In this document: piece after piece, positions 37,838-46,599 of the stretch
How positions within the stretch are numbered: position 1 is the first letter of the stretch
Layout of the letters: the number at the start of each line of letters is the position of its first letter
Origin: an uncultured Pelagimonas sp.
GTDB lineage: Bacteria > Pseudomonadota > Alphaproteobacteria > Rhodobacterales > Rhodobacteraceae
Assembly: GCA_947499735.1 (NCBI GenBank)
Contig: CANMPP010000001.1
Coordinates: forward strand, 1,426,001-1,490,000
Reading direction: 5' to 3'
DNA: 64,000 nucleotides
Program-made: the position numbers and the translations under genes
The notes under the pieces: generated by a model
Told to the model about the DNA's origin: nothing
Databases searched by the model: none
What the model saw: the letters and a program-made list of their open reading frames with translations, nothing else

Positions 37838-38572
37838 ATGCCCTCACTCGCCCTACCCAGCGACATGATACAGACCTTCATCGCGCTGCTGCTGGCACAT
37901 ATGCTGGCTGACTTCCCCCTTCAAACTGACCGTATGGTCGCGCAAAAGCGCAAGCTGCCTGTGTTTCTGGCCCATATAGCACTGGTGTATGTCGCCACAT
38001 GGGGTGCATTAGGCGGCGCCTGGCATGTCGCATTACCAGTCGCCATAACGCATGGCCTCATTGACGCGTTCAAAACATGGGTCCTGAAGAGGGAACGGGC
38101 AAACACGCTCGCCGCCTTTTTGGGCGATCAGACGCTACACGTGCTCACCCTTATCGCCGCTGCGATCTATTGGCCAAACGCGATCAGCAACGGCCTTTGG
38201 GCACAGGCGGCCCAGTTTCTTACCCCACCGGCGCTGATCATCACCGGTTTCATCCTAACCGTATCCATGGGCGGGACAGTGGTGGGCAAAATCATGTCTG
38301 GCTTTGATATGACCGAGACCGGATTGCCAAACGCAGGGAAAATGATCGGAACATTGGAGCGCGTGATGATCTATATCCTCGTTCTGTCCGGCCAACCCGC
38401 CGGTGTCGGTTTTCTCATCGCTGCCAAATCCGTTCTGCGGTTTGAAACCGCTAAAGATGACCGGAAAGTCAGCGAATATGTCATCATCGGAACGCTTGCT
38501 TCTTTCGCCTGGGCACTGGGCGCGGCATCCATCACAACCTTGCTTCTTGAGATTGCCACGCAAAGCCACTAG
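37838..38572 (+). CDS. DUF3307 family membrane protein
   Basis: The 244-residue protein has about six membrane helices. Conserved polar pairs lie in or near helices: His21/Asp25 (HMLADFPLQTD), His72/Asp76 (HGLIDAFK) and Asp97/His101 (GDQTLH), a pattern that recalls membrane metal-dependent hydrolases of the YdjM type. Its ATG directly follows the satD stop. SatD and DUF3307 genes are often adjacent in other bacteria, so they likely work together. The biochemical role is unknown. Confidence 0.78.
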   Translation: MPSLALPSDMIQTFIALLLAHMLADFPLQTDRMVAQKRKLPVFLAHIALVYVATWGALGGAWHVALPVAITHGLIDAFKTWVLKRERANTLAAFLGDQTLHVLTLIAAAIYWPNAISNGLWAQAAQFLTPPALIITGFILTVSMGGTVVGKIMSGFDMTETGLPNAGKMIGTLERVMIYILVLSGQPAGVGFLIAAKSVLRFETAKDDRKVSEYVIIGTLASFAWALGAASITTLLLEIATQSH

Positions 38573-38599
38573 ATTAGCCCCATAACAGAAAGGCGCCCC

Positions 38600-38995
38600 A
38601 TGTTTGGCATTCCCGGAAAACCTCCCGTCACGTTGACACCAGCAGCGGTGAAGCAAATCACACGTCTGATGGAAAAGGATGGCCAATTTGGCCTGCGCAT
38701 TGGCGTGAAAAAGGGCGGCTGTGCGGGCATGGAATACACCATGGATTACGTGGCCGAAGCGGGTGCACATGACGAAGTCATTGAACAAGACGGCGCGCGC
38801 GTATTGATCGCCCCCATGGCGCAGATGTTCTTATTCGGAACTGAAATCGACTATACGACCTCGCTGTTGGAAAGCAGTTTTGCCTTCAACAATCCCAATG
38901 TGGCCGATGCCTGCGGTTGTGGGGAAAGCATCAAGTTCAAAGATGTTGAAGAACTGAGCGACGCCTTTCCTGATGGCGTGCCCAAGCTCAGCTAA
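38600..38995 (+). CDS. sufA: A-type iron-sulfur carrier (HesB/IscA/SufA family)
   Basis: The 131-residue protein has all three ligand cysteines of A-type carriers: KKGGCAGMEY (Cys about residue 41) and ACGCGES near the C-terminus. It delivers Fe-S clusters to client proteins. An AGAAAGG precedes the ATG. It lies 27 bases after the DUF3307 gene, probably by chance rather than function. Whether it is SufA, ErpA or IscA cannot be settled here, since no suf or isc operon is adjacent. Confidence 0.88.
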   Translation: MFGIPGKPPVTLTPAAVKQITRLMEKDGQFGLRIGVKKGGCAGMEYTMDYVAEAGAHDEVIEQDGARVLIAPMAQMFLFGTEIDYTTSLLESSFAFNNPNVADACGCGESIKFKDVEELSDAFPDGVPKLS

Positions 38996-39199
38996 CCCCC
39001 CTCTTTTCCACATCACCCACCGAAACGATCTGCGCATATTTCGGATGCAACACGCGCTATTTCGCGCGTTTGCCATGCGGATGTCACATGTTCCAAAATT
39101 GGTAGCGCTATCAGTCAGGTACCCCCCTTGACCCCTTGAATACAAAGGGGTTTATGGCACAAAATACTGAGTGTGTGATGGATTTGAAAAGGAACTGAT

Positions 39200-39955
39200 A
39201 TGCGGCGCAAACTGGTAGCAGGAAATTGGAAAATGCAGGGCACCAAGGCAATGTTGCCCGAATTGGACGCGATTGGTGCCGCCGCAACAGTGCGCGCAAC
39301 CGAGGTGATGATCGCGCCACCCGCGACTTTGCTGTCGCCGATCTCAGATCGTAATTTGCCCATCTCTCTGGGGGGCCAGGACTGCCACGAAAAACATGCA
39401 GGTCCTCATACGGGCGATATCTCTGCCGAAATGTTGAAAGACGCAGGCGCGGATTATGTGATCCTCGGGCACTCCGAACGGCGCACCGATTACAACGAAA
39501 AATCTGAAGATGTCTGCGACAAGGTCGAGGCCGCATGGGAAGCGGGCCTGACAGCTGTTGTCTGCTTGGGTGAAACCCTGCGCCAGCGCGAGGCAAAGAA
39601 TACGCTCGACATTATCGGCGCGCAGCTGGCCCTATCCGTGCCCGATGGCGCAACGGCCGAGAACCTTGTGATTGCCTATGAACCGGTCTGGGCGATTGGC
39701 ACCGGATTGGTGCCCAATACACAGCAAATCGGCGAAGTACATGACTTTATGCGCGCCAAACTGGCCACGCGTTTTGGCGCACAAACCGCCAATGGCACTC
39801 GCCTGCTTTATGGCGGCTCGGTCAAAGCGGCCAATGCAGCCGAAATCTTTGCCGTGTCTAACGTAGACGGCGCGCTGGTGGGCGGTGCCAGCCTGAAAGC
39901 GGCCGATTTCCTACCGATCATCGAAGCGCTGAGCACACAGGCGCAGGCGGCTTAA
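39200..39955 (+). CDS. tpiA: Triosephosphate isomerase
   Basis: The 251-residue TIM-barrel enzyme interconverts dihydroxyacetone phosphate and glyceraldehyde 3-phosphate. Active-site residues are visible: Lys11 in AGNWKM, His in ILGHSERR, Glu in AYEPVWAIGTG and the phosphate loop LLYGGSVKAANA. A GGAA lies shortly before the ATG. It is monocistronic. Confidence 0.96.
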   Translation: MRRKLVAGNWKMQGTKAMLPELDAIGAAATVRATEVMIAPPATLLSPISDRNLPISLGGQDCHEKHAGPHTGDISAEMLKDAGADYVILGHSERRTDYNEKSEDVCDKVEAAWEAGLTAVVCLGETLRQREAKNTLDIIGAQLALSVPDGATAENLVIAYEPVWAIGTGLVPNTQQIGEVHDFMRAKLATRFGAQTANGTRLLYGGSVKAANAAEIFAVSNVDGALVGGASLKAADFLPIIEALSTQAQAA

Positions 39956-39961
39956 CGCACA

Positions 39962-39985
39962 GGCAGGGCGCAAACACGCCCTGCC
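39962..39985 (+). terminator. Hairpin after tpiA
   Basis: GGCAGGGCG and CGCCCTGCC form a perfect 9-bp stem with a six-base loop six bases past the tpiA stop. No T run follows, so it may act as a 3'-end stabiliser or a weak terminator for both convergent genes. Confidence 0.5.
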
Positions 39986-39992
39986 CGCCTCT

Positions 39993-40166
39993 TCAGGCAC
40001 ATAGCACCAGAATAAAATTCAGGGCCAGTGCCAGATACCCTGCCAGATCCGCATCCAGAACATGCCATTCCGCACAAAGTTGGATCGCGATAACGGCCCC
40101 CTGCATCAGCCGAGCAAAGGGGATCACCCCGGCAAAACGGCGCAGCAACTCTACAAATTTCCTCAT
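39993..40166 (-). CDS. Small hydrophobic protein (57 residues)
   Basis: An ATG at 40166 opens a 57-residue frame that starts MRKFVELLRRFAGV, an amphipathic positively charged helix. Two hydrophobic stretches follow (LMQGAVIAIQL and LAGYLALALNFILVLCA). It ends before the tpiA terminator. Another frame overlaps it here, but its arginine- and cysteine-rich product looks less like protein. The family is unknown; a membrane-associated small protein is plausible. Confidence 0.45.
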   Translation of the reverse strand: MRKFVELLRRFAGVIPFARLMQGAVIAIQLCAEWHVLDADLAGYLALALNFILVLCA

Positions 40167-40296
40167 TTGTCATCCTATATGTTTGCAGGCTGGCCAGCCG
40201 GTGTTACGGTTCCTCTCAAGATGATTTCAGAATGACTTTTTTCGCTGCTCAAACGTGAGGACAGCACAGGACAAGAGCCGGACAAAACAGGACAGA

Positions 40297-42096
40297 ATGC
40301 CAACATTTGGAGAATTGATTGGCGCAGAAATGCGCGCGCGCCGCGAAGGCAAAGGCATGACCCAATTGCAGGTCGCCCAATCTGCCTTTGGTCCCGATAG
40401 TGAAGACCGCCAAATCCGCCGCTTTGAAAATGGCGAGGTCAAGCGCCCACAGGCCAAAACATTTCAACCGATTTGTCAGGTCTTGGACATTTCCCAACAA
40501 CGCATCGGCGAGTTAAAATCGCAGGCCAGCAATACAAAAGACATCCATGCAGATGACTTTGCCACCTTGCGCGCTGAAAAGGGATCGCTGAAACAGGCCC
40601 TGTCTGATCTAAAATCCCTAACACGCGGCCAGTTGGAAACCATCGCCACCCGATTTGAAATTGACGGCGCCTATAACCTGCCCGATCCACAATTGGTCGA
40701 CCTGCTGAGCAAAAAGGCACATGATTATCGCACACTTCGGGCCGAAATTGACGCGATCAACCCCGAACTCAAACGCCTGTCCAATCTAAAAGCCGCAGCC
40801 TATGCCGCGATTGAGGATGGCGATCTAGAACAGGTCGAAACCCTGCTCTCCCATGTGCAAGAGGCGGAATTGGACGAGGCCGCAAAAACCGCAGAATTGC
40901 GCGCCAACAATGCCCTGCTGCGCGGCAAGGCCGAACAGGCCTATCGCATCCTATCTGCCGCCGCAGACAGTTTTGCCGCAATTAGTCCGGTCTTACCCGC
41001 TGATAAAAGATGGCGATGGGCAAATTCCTTGCACCACCACACAATGCGTTATGGCGGCGATGGCCTAAACCTATCAGCCCAGATGAACAAAGATGCACTG
41101 TCCAGCCTAGATCAAATAACACACCCGACCCTTTGGGCCACCCATCAAAACAACCTCGGAATTGCATTGGCGGATCAAGCAAACCGAACCAATGGCGCAC
41201 GAAGTACTGACCTACTGGAAGAAGCGGTAACCGCCTATCGCGCCGCACTGCAGATACGAACAAAACACAGATTTCCAAATGATTGGTCACAGACCCAACA
41301 AAACCTATCAGTAGCACTCGCCCACCAAGCAAACCGGACCACGGGTGTAAAAGGCACAACACTTCTAAAGCAAGCTGCCAAAGCCTGTCGCGCCGCGCTT
41401 GAGATCCGCACGAAAACCGCATTTCCAAACGATTGGGCCATGGCACAAACCAACCTCGGCAACATATTGTTAGATCAAGCTAAGCGTCTCCCCCCTACGC
41501 CAGCCGCCACACTGCTAGAAGAGGCGGCTACAGCCCATCGCAATGCGATGCAAGTTCACACAATAAAGGCGTTTCCGATAGCATGGGCCATGGCGCAGAA
41601 TAACCTTGCGACTACGCTACTAACTCAAGGCATCCTCAAAACTGGAGCGGAAGGCTACACGCTTCTGAAACAGGCGGTTACCGCCTATCGCGCCGCACTG
41701 GAGGTTCGCAACAAAGGCGAGTTTCCAGTCGACTGGGCAATGACACAAAACAACTTATCCCTTGCACTGTACAACCAAGGCATCCGCAACACCAATGCGA
41801 AAAGCTTCACGTTATTGGAAGAAGCCATAACCGCCTGCAGGAGCGCGTTAGAGGTTTACACAAAAGACACGTTCCCTGTAAACTGGGCGATAACATTACA
41901 CCATCTAGCAATGTCGCAAAGTGCTATCGCTAGACAACATCAATGTCTTGATCCCTGCGCGCATTTGAAATCCGCCCTAATCCTTGTGGAGAATGCATTG
42001 ACTGTGTTTGATCCGGTTCACATGTCGTACCATTATGAAATGACCAGAACACTCAAAACCCAGATCGAAGCCGCCCTCGAGGCCCTGCCCTGTTAA
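40297..42096 (+). CDS. XRE-type HTH and tetratricopeptide repeat protein
   Basis: The 599-residue protein has an N-terminal Cro/C1-type HTH (about residues 4-70, MTQLQVAQSAFG). A helical linker follows, and then at least five 50-residue repeats of the type FPxDWAMTQNNLxxAL...LLEEAVTAYRAALEVRTK (about 280-560). The repeats are paired-helix TPR units suited to binding protein or peptide. An AGGA five bases before the ATG at 40297 supports this start over a GTG 14 codons upstream. Architecture suggests a regulator whose DNA binding is controlled by a partner. No partner is obvious. Confidence 0.75.
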   Translation: MPTFGELIGAEMRARREGKGMTQLQVAQSAFGPDSEDRQIRRFENGEVKRPQAKTFQPICQVLDISQQRIGELKSQASNTKDIHADDFATLRAEKGSLKQALSDLKSLTRGQLETIATRFEIDGAYNLPDPQLVDLLSKKAHDYRTLRAEIDAINPELKRLSNLKAAAYAAIEDGDLEQVETLLSHVQEAELDEAAKTAELRANNALLRGKAEQAYRILSAAADSFAAISPVLPADKRWRWANSLHHHTMRYGGDGLNLSAQMNKDALSSLDQITHPTLWATHQNNLGIALADQANRTNGARSTDLLEEAVTAYRAALQIRTKHRFPNDWSQTQQNLSVALAHQANRTTGVKGTTLLKQAAKACRAALEIRTKTAFPNDWAMAQTNLGNILLDQAKRLPPTPAATLLEEAATAHRNAMQVHTIKAFPIAWAMAQNNLATTLLTQGILKTGAEGYTLLKQAVTAYRAALEVRNKGEFPVDWAMTQNNLSLALYNQGIRNTNAKSFTLLEEAITACRSALEVYTKDTFPVNWAITLHHLAMSQSAIARQHQCLDPCAHLKSALILVENALTVFDPVHMSYHYEMTRTLKTQIEAALEALPC

Positions 42097-42101
42097 GCGA
42101 C

Positions 42102-43241
42102 TTAAAACAGCGCGACCAGCTCTTTGCCGTTTTTATCGCTGCGATCGGCCAATAGTCTGGCGCGGCGGCCGGTTTGTTCGGTGCGGCAGAGTGCAGGTGG
42201 CACAAAACTGTCGTGGCGTGCGATGTCTGGCAGGATCTCTGTCAGTTCATCCCGCGCCTCGGCAGTCATAGCATTGATCCCTTCGCGGCCCAGATAGAGG
42301 CTCTCGGACGCGATGCCGTTGGCGTTCAGCAGGTGATGTTCATCCAGCAGAATGTGGAAATAGGTCAAGTCGTCGCTGCCCTGATCCACATGCACGCCGC
42401 AATGGCCGATCAGATCTTTGGCCGGGACCAGCACTTCGTTTTTACCAAACATGCGTTGCGCGATAATACCGGTCACCAAAATGCGGTGCTGACGTGAAAC
42501 ACGCAACGGTGCAGCGCCCTCGACCGGGATGACAACCGCACGCAGTCTTGGTTCGGCAATTTGATCACACACCCCAAACGTTCTGGATCCGATCCAGCGT
42601 ATTGGTTGGCAACCTGCGTCTTTGGTTTGCACCAAATCCCCCGCCCGCAAGTCTTCGATCGCCTTAAACCCATCCGGGGTTTCGATTTGCGTTCCATTGG
42701 CAAAACACACGGCCAGAAGAGCTTCGCCTTCCGTCACCTCTTCATAGTAAACGTTGCCGTAAATGTCGAAATTGACGGAATTCTGGGTACCTGATGATAT
42801 CGGTGCAATGGACTCAGCCGTCAGCGTTGTCGGCGTACTACCATCTGGCAACTGCGCACCAAATGCCGCGGATCCCGCAACAGGTGTGAAGGTCGTCGTG
42901 CCCGGTGTAATTTCATAAAAGCTAACGATTGTGGTGGGCGATGTGCTGATATCCAGCAGCATGATACCTTCACCACTATTGGGATTGCTGTTGTCTGGCG
43001 CTGTTGTGATCGTGTCGAATTGATAGACCCAAAGGTCATTTGCGGCATCGTAGACAGGTGTGATACTGCTTAGCTCTTCATAACCCGCTTCGGTTCCATC
43101 CGGATTATACGTGACAATCGCAAAATTGGCCGCATCGCCTGCCTGATATTCTGCATCCGTCAGAGATACTTCGACATATTCACCGATTCCAGTGCTCGAT
43201 GCCACACCATCCTGATAATGGATTTCGGAGATAAACGCCAT
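42102..43241 (-). CDS. Hint-domain protein with lamin-tail-like N-terminal domain
   Basis: The 379-residue protein starts at 43241 after GAGGG. Residues 1-110 (ISEIHYQDG, GEYVEVSL) resemble a lamin-tail-type beta-sandwich. Residues 179-325 form a Hint (hedgehog/intein) domain: Cys179 in VCFANGTQIETPDG, LRAGDLVQT, a block with SRQHRILV and a block with FHILLDEHHLL. The Hint C-terminus lacks an intein-type His-Asn, so cleavage at Cys179 would resemble hedgehog proteins. There is no signal peptide; type I secretion is possible, since roseobacter Hint proteins often accompany RTX proteins. Confidence 0.75.
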   Translation of the reverse strand: MAFISEIHYQDGVASSTGIGEYVEVSLTDAEYQAGDAANFAIVTYNPDGTEAGYEELSSITPVYDAANDLWVYQFDTITTAPDNSNPNSGEGIMLLDISTSPTTIVSFYEITPGTTTFTPVAGSAAFGAQLPDGSTPTTLTAESIAPISSGTQNSVNFDIYGNVYYEEVTEGEALLAVCFANGTQIETPDGFKAIEDLRAGDLVQTKDAGCQPIRWIGSRTFGVCDQIAEPRLRAVVIPVEGAAPLRVSRQHRILVTGIIAQRMFGKNEVLVPAKDLIGHCGVHVDQGSDDLTYFHILLDEHHLLNANGIASESLYLGREGINAMTAEARDELTEILPDIARHDSFVPPALCRTEQTGRRARLLADRSDKNGKELVALF

Positions 43242-43547
43242 TTTACCCTCACAACTTTTACACCACCTGCCCAATGAAACGGGCCGGATCGAACCAGTGG
43301 ACGACTTTAAAAGTCGACTATTTGGAAAGTAGTATACCGCGCCATGTAACCTTTGTGTATACCCTTTATTTACCCTTTATAAGATGCAGACCAAATCACC
43401 CGAACCCATTGAAATTATAGCAATTCAATAGGCGCAAATTTGCAACTATCGACATCCACAGACAGGAAATTAGAGGACAAATGTTCGATCTAGCTGTGCA
43501 TCATTTCTGACTTGCACTTATGGTCAGGCAGAGCCAAATTTGACAGT
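43242..43547. promoter_or_regulatory. Divergent intergenic region between the Hint gene and the P450 gene
   Basis: This 306-base gap must hold promoters for both divergent genes. It contains two copies of ACCCTTTAT (43361 and 43372, 11 bases apart) and a degenerate third copy (AACCTTTGT, 43349-43357). No small gene is seen. Confidence 0.5.
43348..43380. repeat. Direct repeat ACCCTTTAT with 11-base period
   Basis: Two perfect 9-base copies are 11 bases apart, about one helical turn, with a weaker third copy to the left. They lie about 120 bases upstream of the Hint gene start and may be a regulator binding site. Confidence 0.5.
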
Positions 43548-44720
43548 ATGCAAACAATCGATCAGTCCCCCACCGAAACCGACTTTGTGCAGAACCCCTA
43601 CCCGGCCTACGAAACCATGCGGGCCTATGGGCCGCTGGTATATTGGTCGGAATTTAACATGGTCTGCGCCACAACACATGAGGCCGTGCACACCCTGTTG
43701 AGGGATCGCCGCTTTGGGCGCGAGACGCCATCGGAACTGCGCAAAGCGCCAGATCCCCATACACAAGCATTCTATGATGTTGAGGCACATTCCCTTCTAG
43801 AACTAGAAGCACCGCGTCACACCCGCCTTCGAGGCTTGGTTCTGCGCGCGTTTACGTCTCGCCGCATCAAAGCACTGGAACCTGAAATAACGCAACTTAG
43901 CCATGACTTGGTGGATCGGCTGCCAGATCGCGACTGCGATATTCTGACCGAATTTTGCCAACCCCTGCCCGTCATCATTATTGCGCGCCTTCTAGGTGTC
44001 CCCGAAGAAATGGCGCCCCAGCTTTTGAAATGGTCCAACGCGATGGTGGCCATGTATATGGCGAAACGGGATCGCGCCGTTGAGGACGCCGCAAACACGG
44101 CAGCGCGTGAATTCAGTGACTTCATGCGCGCCTATATTGAAAAGCGCCGACATCAGCCTGCAGATGACCTGATTACTCATCTTATTGCGGCCGAAGAAGA
44201 TGGCGAAAAACTGACAACCGATGAAATGATCACAACCTGTATTCTGCTGTTGAATGCTGGACATGAAGCAACGGTTCATACGCTTGGAAATGGTTTAAAG
44301 GCGCTTTTGGAAAACGGGATCAAACCCAATACGGAAAATAGCGCAAATATCACCGAAGAGATCATGCGCTATGATCCGCCCCTGCATATGTTCACCCGGC
44401 ATGTGTATGAAGAGGTTGAGATGTTTGGCCACACATTCCAGCGTGGAGATCAGGTTGGCTTACTGCTGGCATCGGCAGGGCACGATCCAGCAACGTCCCC
44501 CGATCCAACGCGTTTTATTCCCGACCGGCCAAAGCCCGCACATCTGGCGCTTGGGGGCGGCATCCATTTTTGTGTGGGCGCGCCACTCGCCCGGTTGGAG
44601 ATTAGTGCAGCTTTACCGGTTCTCTTCGAACAGAGGTCTAATCTGGCGCTAAATGGCACAACGGAATATGCCAACATCTACCATTTTCATGGCTTAAAAG
44701 AATTGCAGGTCACGTATTAA
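43548..44720 (+). CDS. Cytochrome P450
   Basis: The 390-residue soluble P450 has the I-helix LLNAGHEATVHTLGN, with an acid or amide replaced by His-Glu next to the conserved glycine, and the EEIMRYDPP region. The heme loop is LALGGGIHFCVG, with Cys342 as heme ligand. It resembles bacterial class I P450s that take electrons from a ferredoxin. The ATG at 43548 is preferred to an upstream TTG. No ferredoxin or reductase gene is adjacent. Substrate unknown. Confidence 0.9.
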   Translation: MQTIDQSPTETDFVQNPYPAYETMRAYGPLVYWSEFNMVCATTHEAVHTLLRDRRFGRETPSELRKAPDPHTQAFYDVEAHSLLELEAPRHTRLRGLVLRAFTSRRIKALEPEITQLSHDLVDRLPDRDCDILTEFCQPLPVIIIARLLGVPEEMAPQLLKWSNAMVAMYMAKRDRAVEDAANTAAREFSDFMRAYIEKRRHQPADDLITHLIAAEEDGEKLTTDEMITTCILLLNAGHEATVHTLGNGLKALLENGIKPNTENSANITEEIMRYDPPLHMFTRHVYEEVEMFGHTFQRGDQVGLLLASAGHDPATSPDPTRFIPDRPKPAHLALGGGIHFCVGAPLARLEISAALPVLFEQRSNLALNGTTEYANIYHFHGLKELQVTY

Positions 44721-44808
44721 TTGCAGGATTAGGGCGGGGGCACAAAAACGTGGGTGCGATTGCGAAACGTTGCAACCGCACCAAGTGTAAACGCCCGAAT
44801 TGGCAAAT

Positions 44809-46341
44809 TTACATTGACGTGTTCAGGCCTGCACCCGATCGGTAAACCATATTCAGATCACCGTTCGACGAATAATCAAATCCGCTTTCGGCCTCAGATG
44901 AGGCGCTTGCATATGGATTTTCTGCGATTTCTACGCTGGCGTTTTCGGCCATCGTTAACGCAACGATTGAGCCATTTTGTGAGGCTGCGTCAGCGAAATA
45001 TGTATCAGCAAGCGACAGGTTCGCAACCGCAGCCCCCTCTGCGGTGCCAGTCCCGACAAAACTCGATAAGCTGCTGCTCCCTGCAATCGCGATCGCGGCT
45101 GCATTTTGATAATTTTCAATGCGCACAGTGCCACCGTCATGCGTCACAATCAAATCATCGCCATCTTCAGTTAAGTCATACCCAGCGCGATTATCAAGTT
45201 GGATCAACAGCTCGACGCCCTCAGCAACACGGATTGTGTCGTCCCCGCTATTTCCGCCGACCTGCACAGCAACGGTACCCCGTTCCACAACGATTAGATC
45301 ATCGCCGGTACCGCCATCCACTGTCAGCATTTCTTGGACATTCACGGAAATCGTGTCATTTCCTGCCCCACCGTCGACATCCGCATGCAAAGTCGCAGCC
45401 AAACGCAACCGATCATCAACAGTGTCCGGGCGTTCATAGGTCAGATCGTTGCCGAAGAAAACATCCCCAATCTCGCCCAAATTGTTCAATACTTGGCCGC
45501 CCATCACAGCCGTAATGGAAACGTTATCATTTCCACTCCCCGCATACACGTTTTGCACAAGGGCAGAACGTAATGACAGGCTATCATCGCCAGTGTCTGT
45601 GTAGATGCTATCAGCCAGTTCGGAATTTATCGCAACAGCATCGCTGCCTGCCCCTGTATAAACGCTGTCAACGATATCCGCGTTTATAGCCACCGCGTCG
45701 TTGCCTGCCCCCAAACCTACAGTGTTCACCCACCCCGCATCGATTGCGACGGCATCATTCCCATCTCCGGTATGCACGCCTTCTACCGATTCCGCCTGAA
45801 TAGCGATCGCATCATTACCTGCAAACGTGTCCACATCAGAGACCGATTGAGCCATGATACTCAAAACATCATTCCCATCAGTCAACTTCGTCGATCCAAC
45901 CTGACCCGTTGTCAAAATGCTGACCTGAGTGTCGGCCTCGGACACACCAAACAGAGCAAGGGTGATTTGCGTCGTAGCCGATGGCCCGGATTGCAAAGCA
46001 GACAACGCCTTGGACATCGCTGCCGCCTTGACTTGATGCGCGGCGATAGAGGCCTCGTTCAAGGCATCGTATTTTTCTTCGATCGGCTTATTGTCCCAAT
46101 CTGGGTCCGAGGACGCATCTAAGAGAAGATGAGTCCTTGCCCTATCCGCTGCCCGTAATTCTTGGCGCGTCGAAACCAAAACATTGATCTCATCCGCACT
46201 ATAGTTGAACTCTCCCGTGCTGGCATCACTTTCGCCACTAGACGCCGTGGTGACAGATGCAGAAGCACCTTCGTCGCTGGCATTTGCAGTTAAGAGGGTC
46301 AGTGCCATATTGGCGGATGTGGTCGTGGATGTAATAGACAT
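44809..46341 (-). CDS. 19-residue acidic-repeat (RTX-like) protein, paralogue A
   Basis: The 510-residue protein begins MSITSTTTSANMALTLL and has a helical region to about residue 130. About seven to nine repeats of 19 residues follow, of the type GAGNDAVAINADIVDSVYT, each with one GxGxD Ca2+-binding-like turn. Further GGAGNDTISV and GGTGDDLIVV units come later. The C-terminus is VYRSGAGLNTSM. There is no signal peptide, so type I secretion is likely. The next gene upstream (46600-48003) is a paralogue with the same order, ends and leader. Confidence 0.78.
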   Translation of the reverse strand: MSITSTTTSANMALTLLTANASDEGASASVTTASSGESDASTGEFNYSADEINVLVSTRQELRAADRARTHLLLDASSDPDWDNKPIEEKYDALNEASIAAHQVKAAAMSKALSALQSGPSATTQITLALFGVSEADTQVSILTTGQVGSTKLTDGNDVLSIMAQSVSDVDTFAGNDAIAIQAESVEGVHTGDGNDAVAIDAGWVNTVGLGAGNDAVAINADIVDSVYTGAGSDAVAINSELADSIYTDTGDDSLSLRSALVQNVYAGSGNDNVSITAVMGGQVLNNLGEIGDVFFGNDLTYERPDTVDDRLRLAATLHADVDGGAGNDTISVNVQEMLTVDGGTGDDLIVVERGTVAVQVGGNSGDDTIRVAEGVELLIQLDNRAGYDLTEDGDDLIVTHDGGTVRIENYQNAAAIAIAGSSSLSSFVGTGTAEGAAVANLSLADTYFADAASQNGSIVALTMAENASVEIAENPYASASSEAESGFDYSSNGDLNMVYRSGAGLNTSM

Positions 46342-46415
46342 ATCAAATCACCGTATGCTGCCCCAGATGAAATAGCGGCCCTGGGGAAATGAATTTCACG
46401 CCAATAGGTTCGGGT

Positions 46416-46450
46416 GAATTTTTGATGAAATAAAAAACGTCACTCAAAAA
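46416..46450 (-). promoter_or_regulatory. Conserved leader segment upstream of paralogue A
   Basis: On the minus strand TTGAGTGACGTTTTTTATTT and the next 15 bases closely match a segment upstream of paralogue B (48079-48113). It lies about 75-110 bases before the start codon, in what should be the 5' leader or promoter. GGTGATTTGAT just before both starts is also shared. Confidence 0.5.
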
Positions 46451-46599
46451 TATAGCGACATTCAAATTAAAACTGTTAGCGACCTTATTAATAAGACAAA
46501 CACATTTCGTTCGCGCATCGGTCAAATGCCTCATTCCGCAAAAGTGCAGGTGCGGTTGGATCACACCCGCACCCGACCAAATTTCCAGCGTGTATCGGC

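Noticed and set aside
39132-39150. CCCCTT/AAGGGG hairpin before tpiA
   Set aside because: Short stem and weak tail, so not reported as a terminator.
39952-40173. 73-codon minus-strand frame next to tpiA
   Set aside because: Cysteine- and arginine-rich product with no helix or strand pattern; the overlapping 57-codon frame in another phase looks more like protein.
44754-45515. 253-codon plus-strand frame opposite the 19-residue-repeat gene
   Set aside because: Arg/Gln/His-rich shadow of the acidic repeats on the minus strand.
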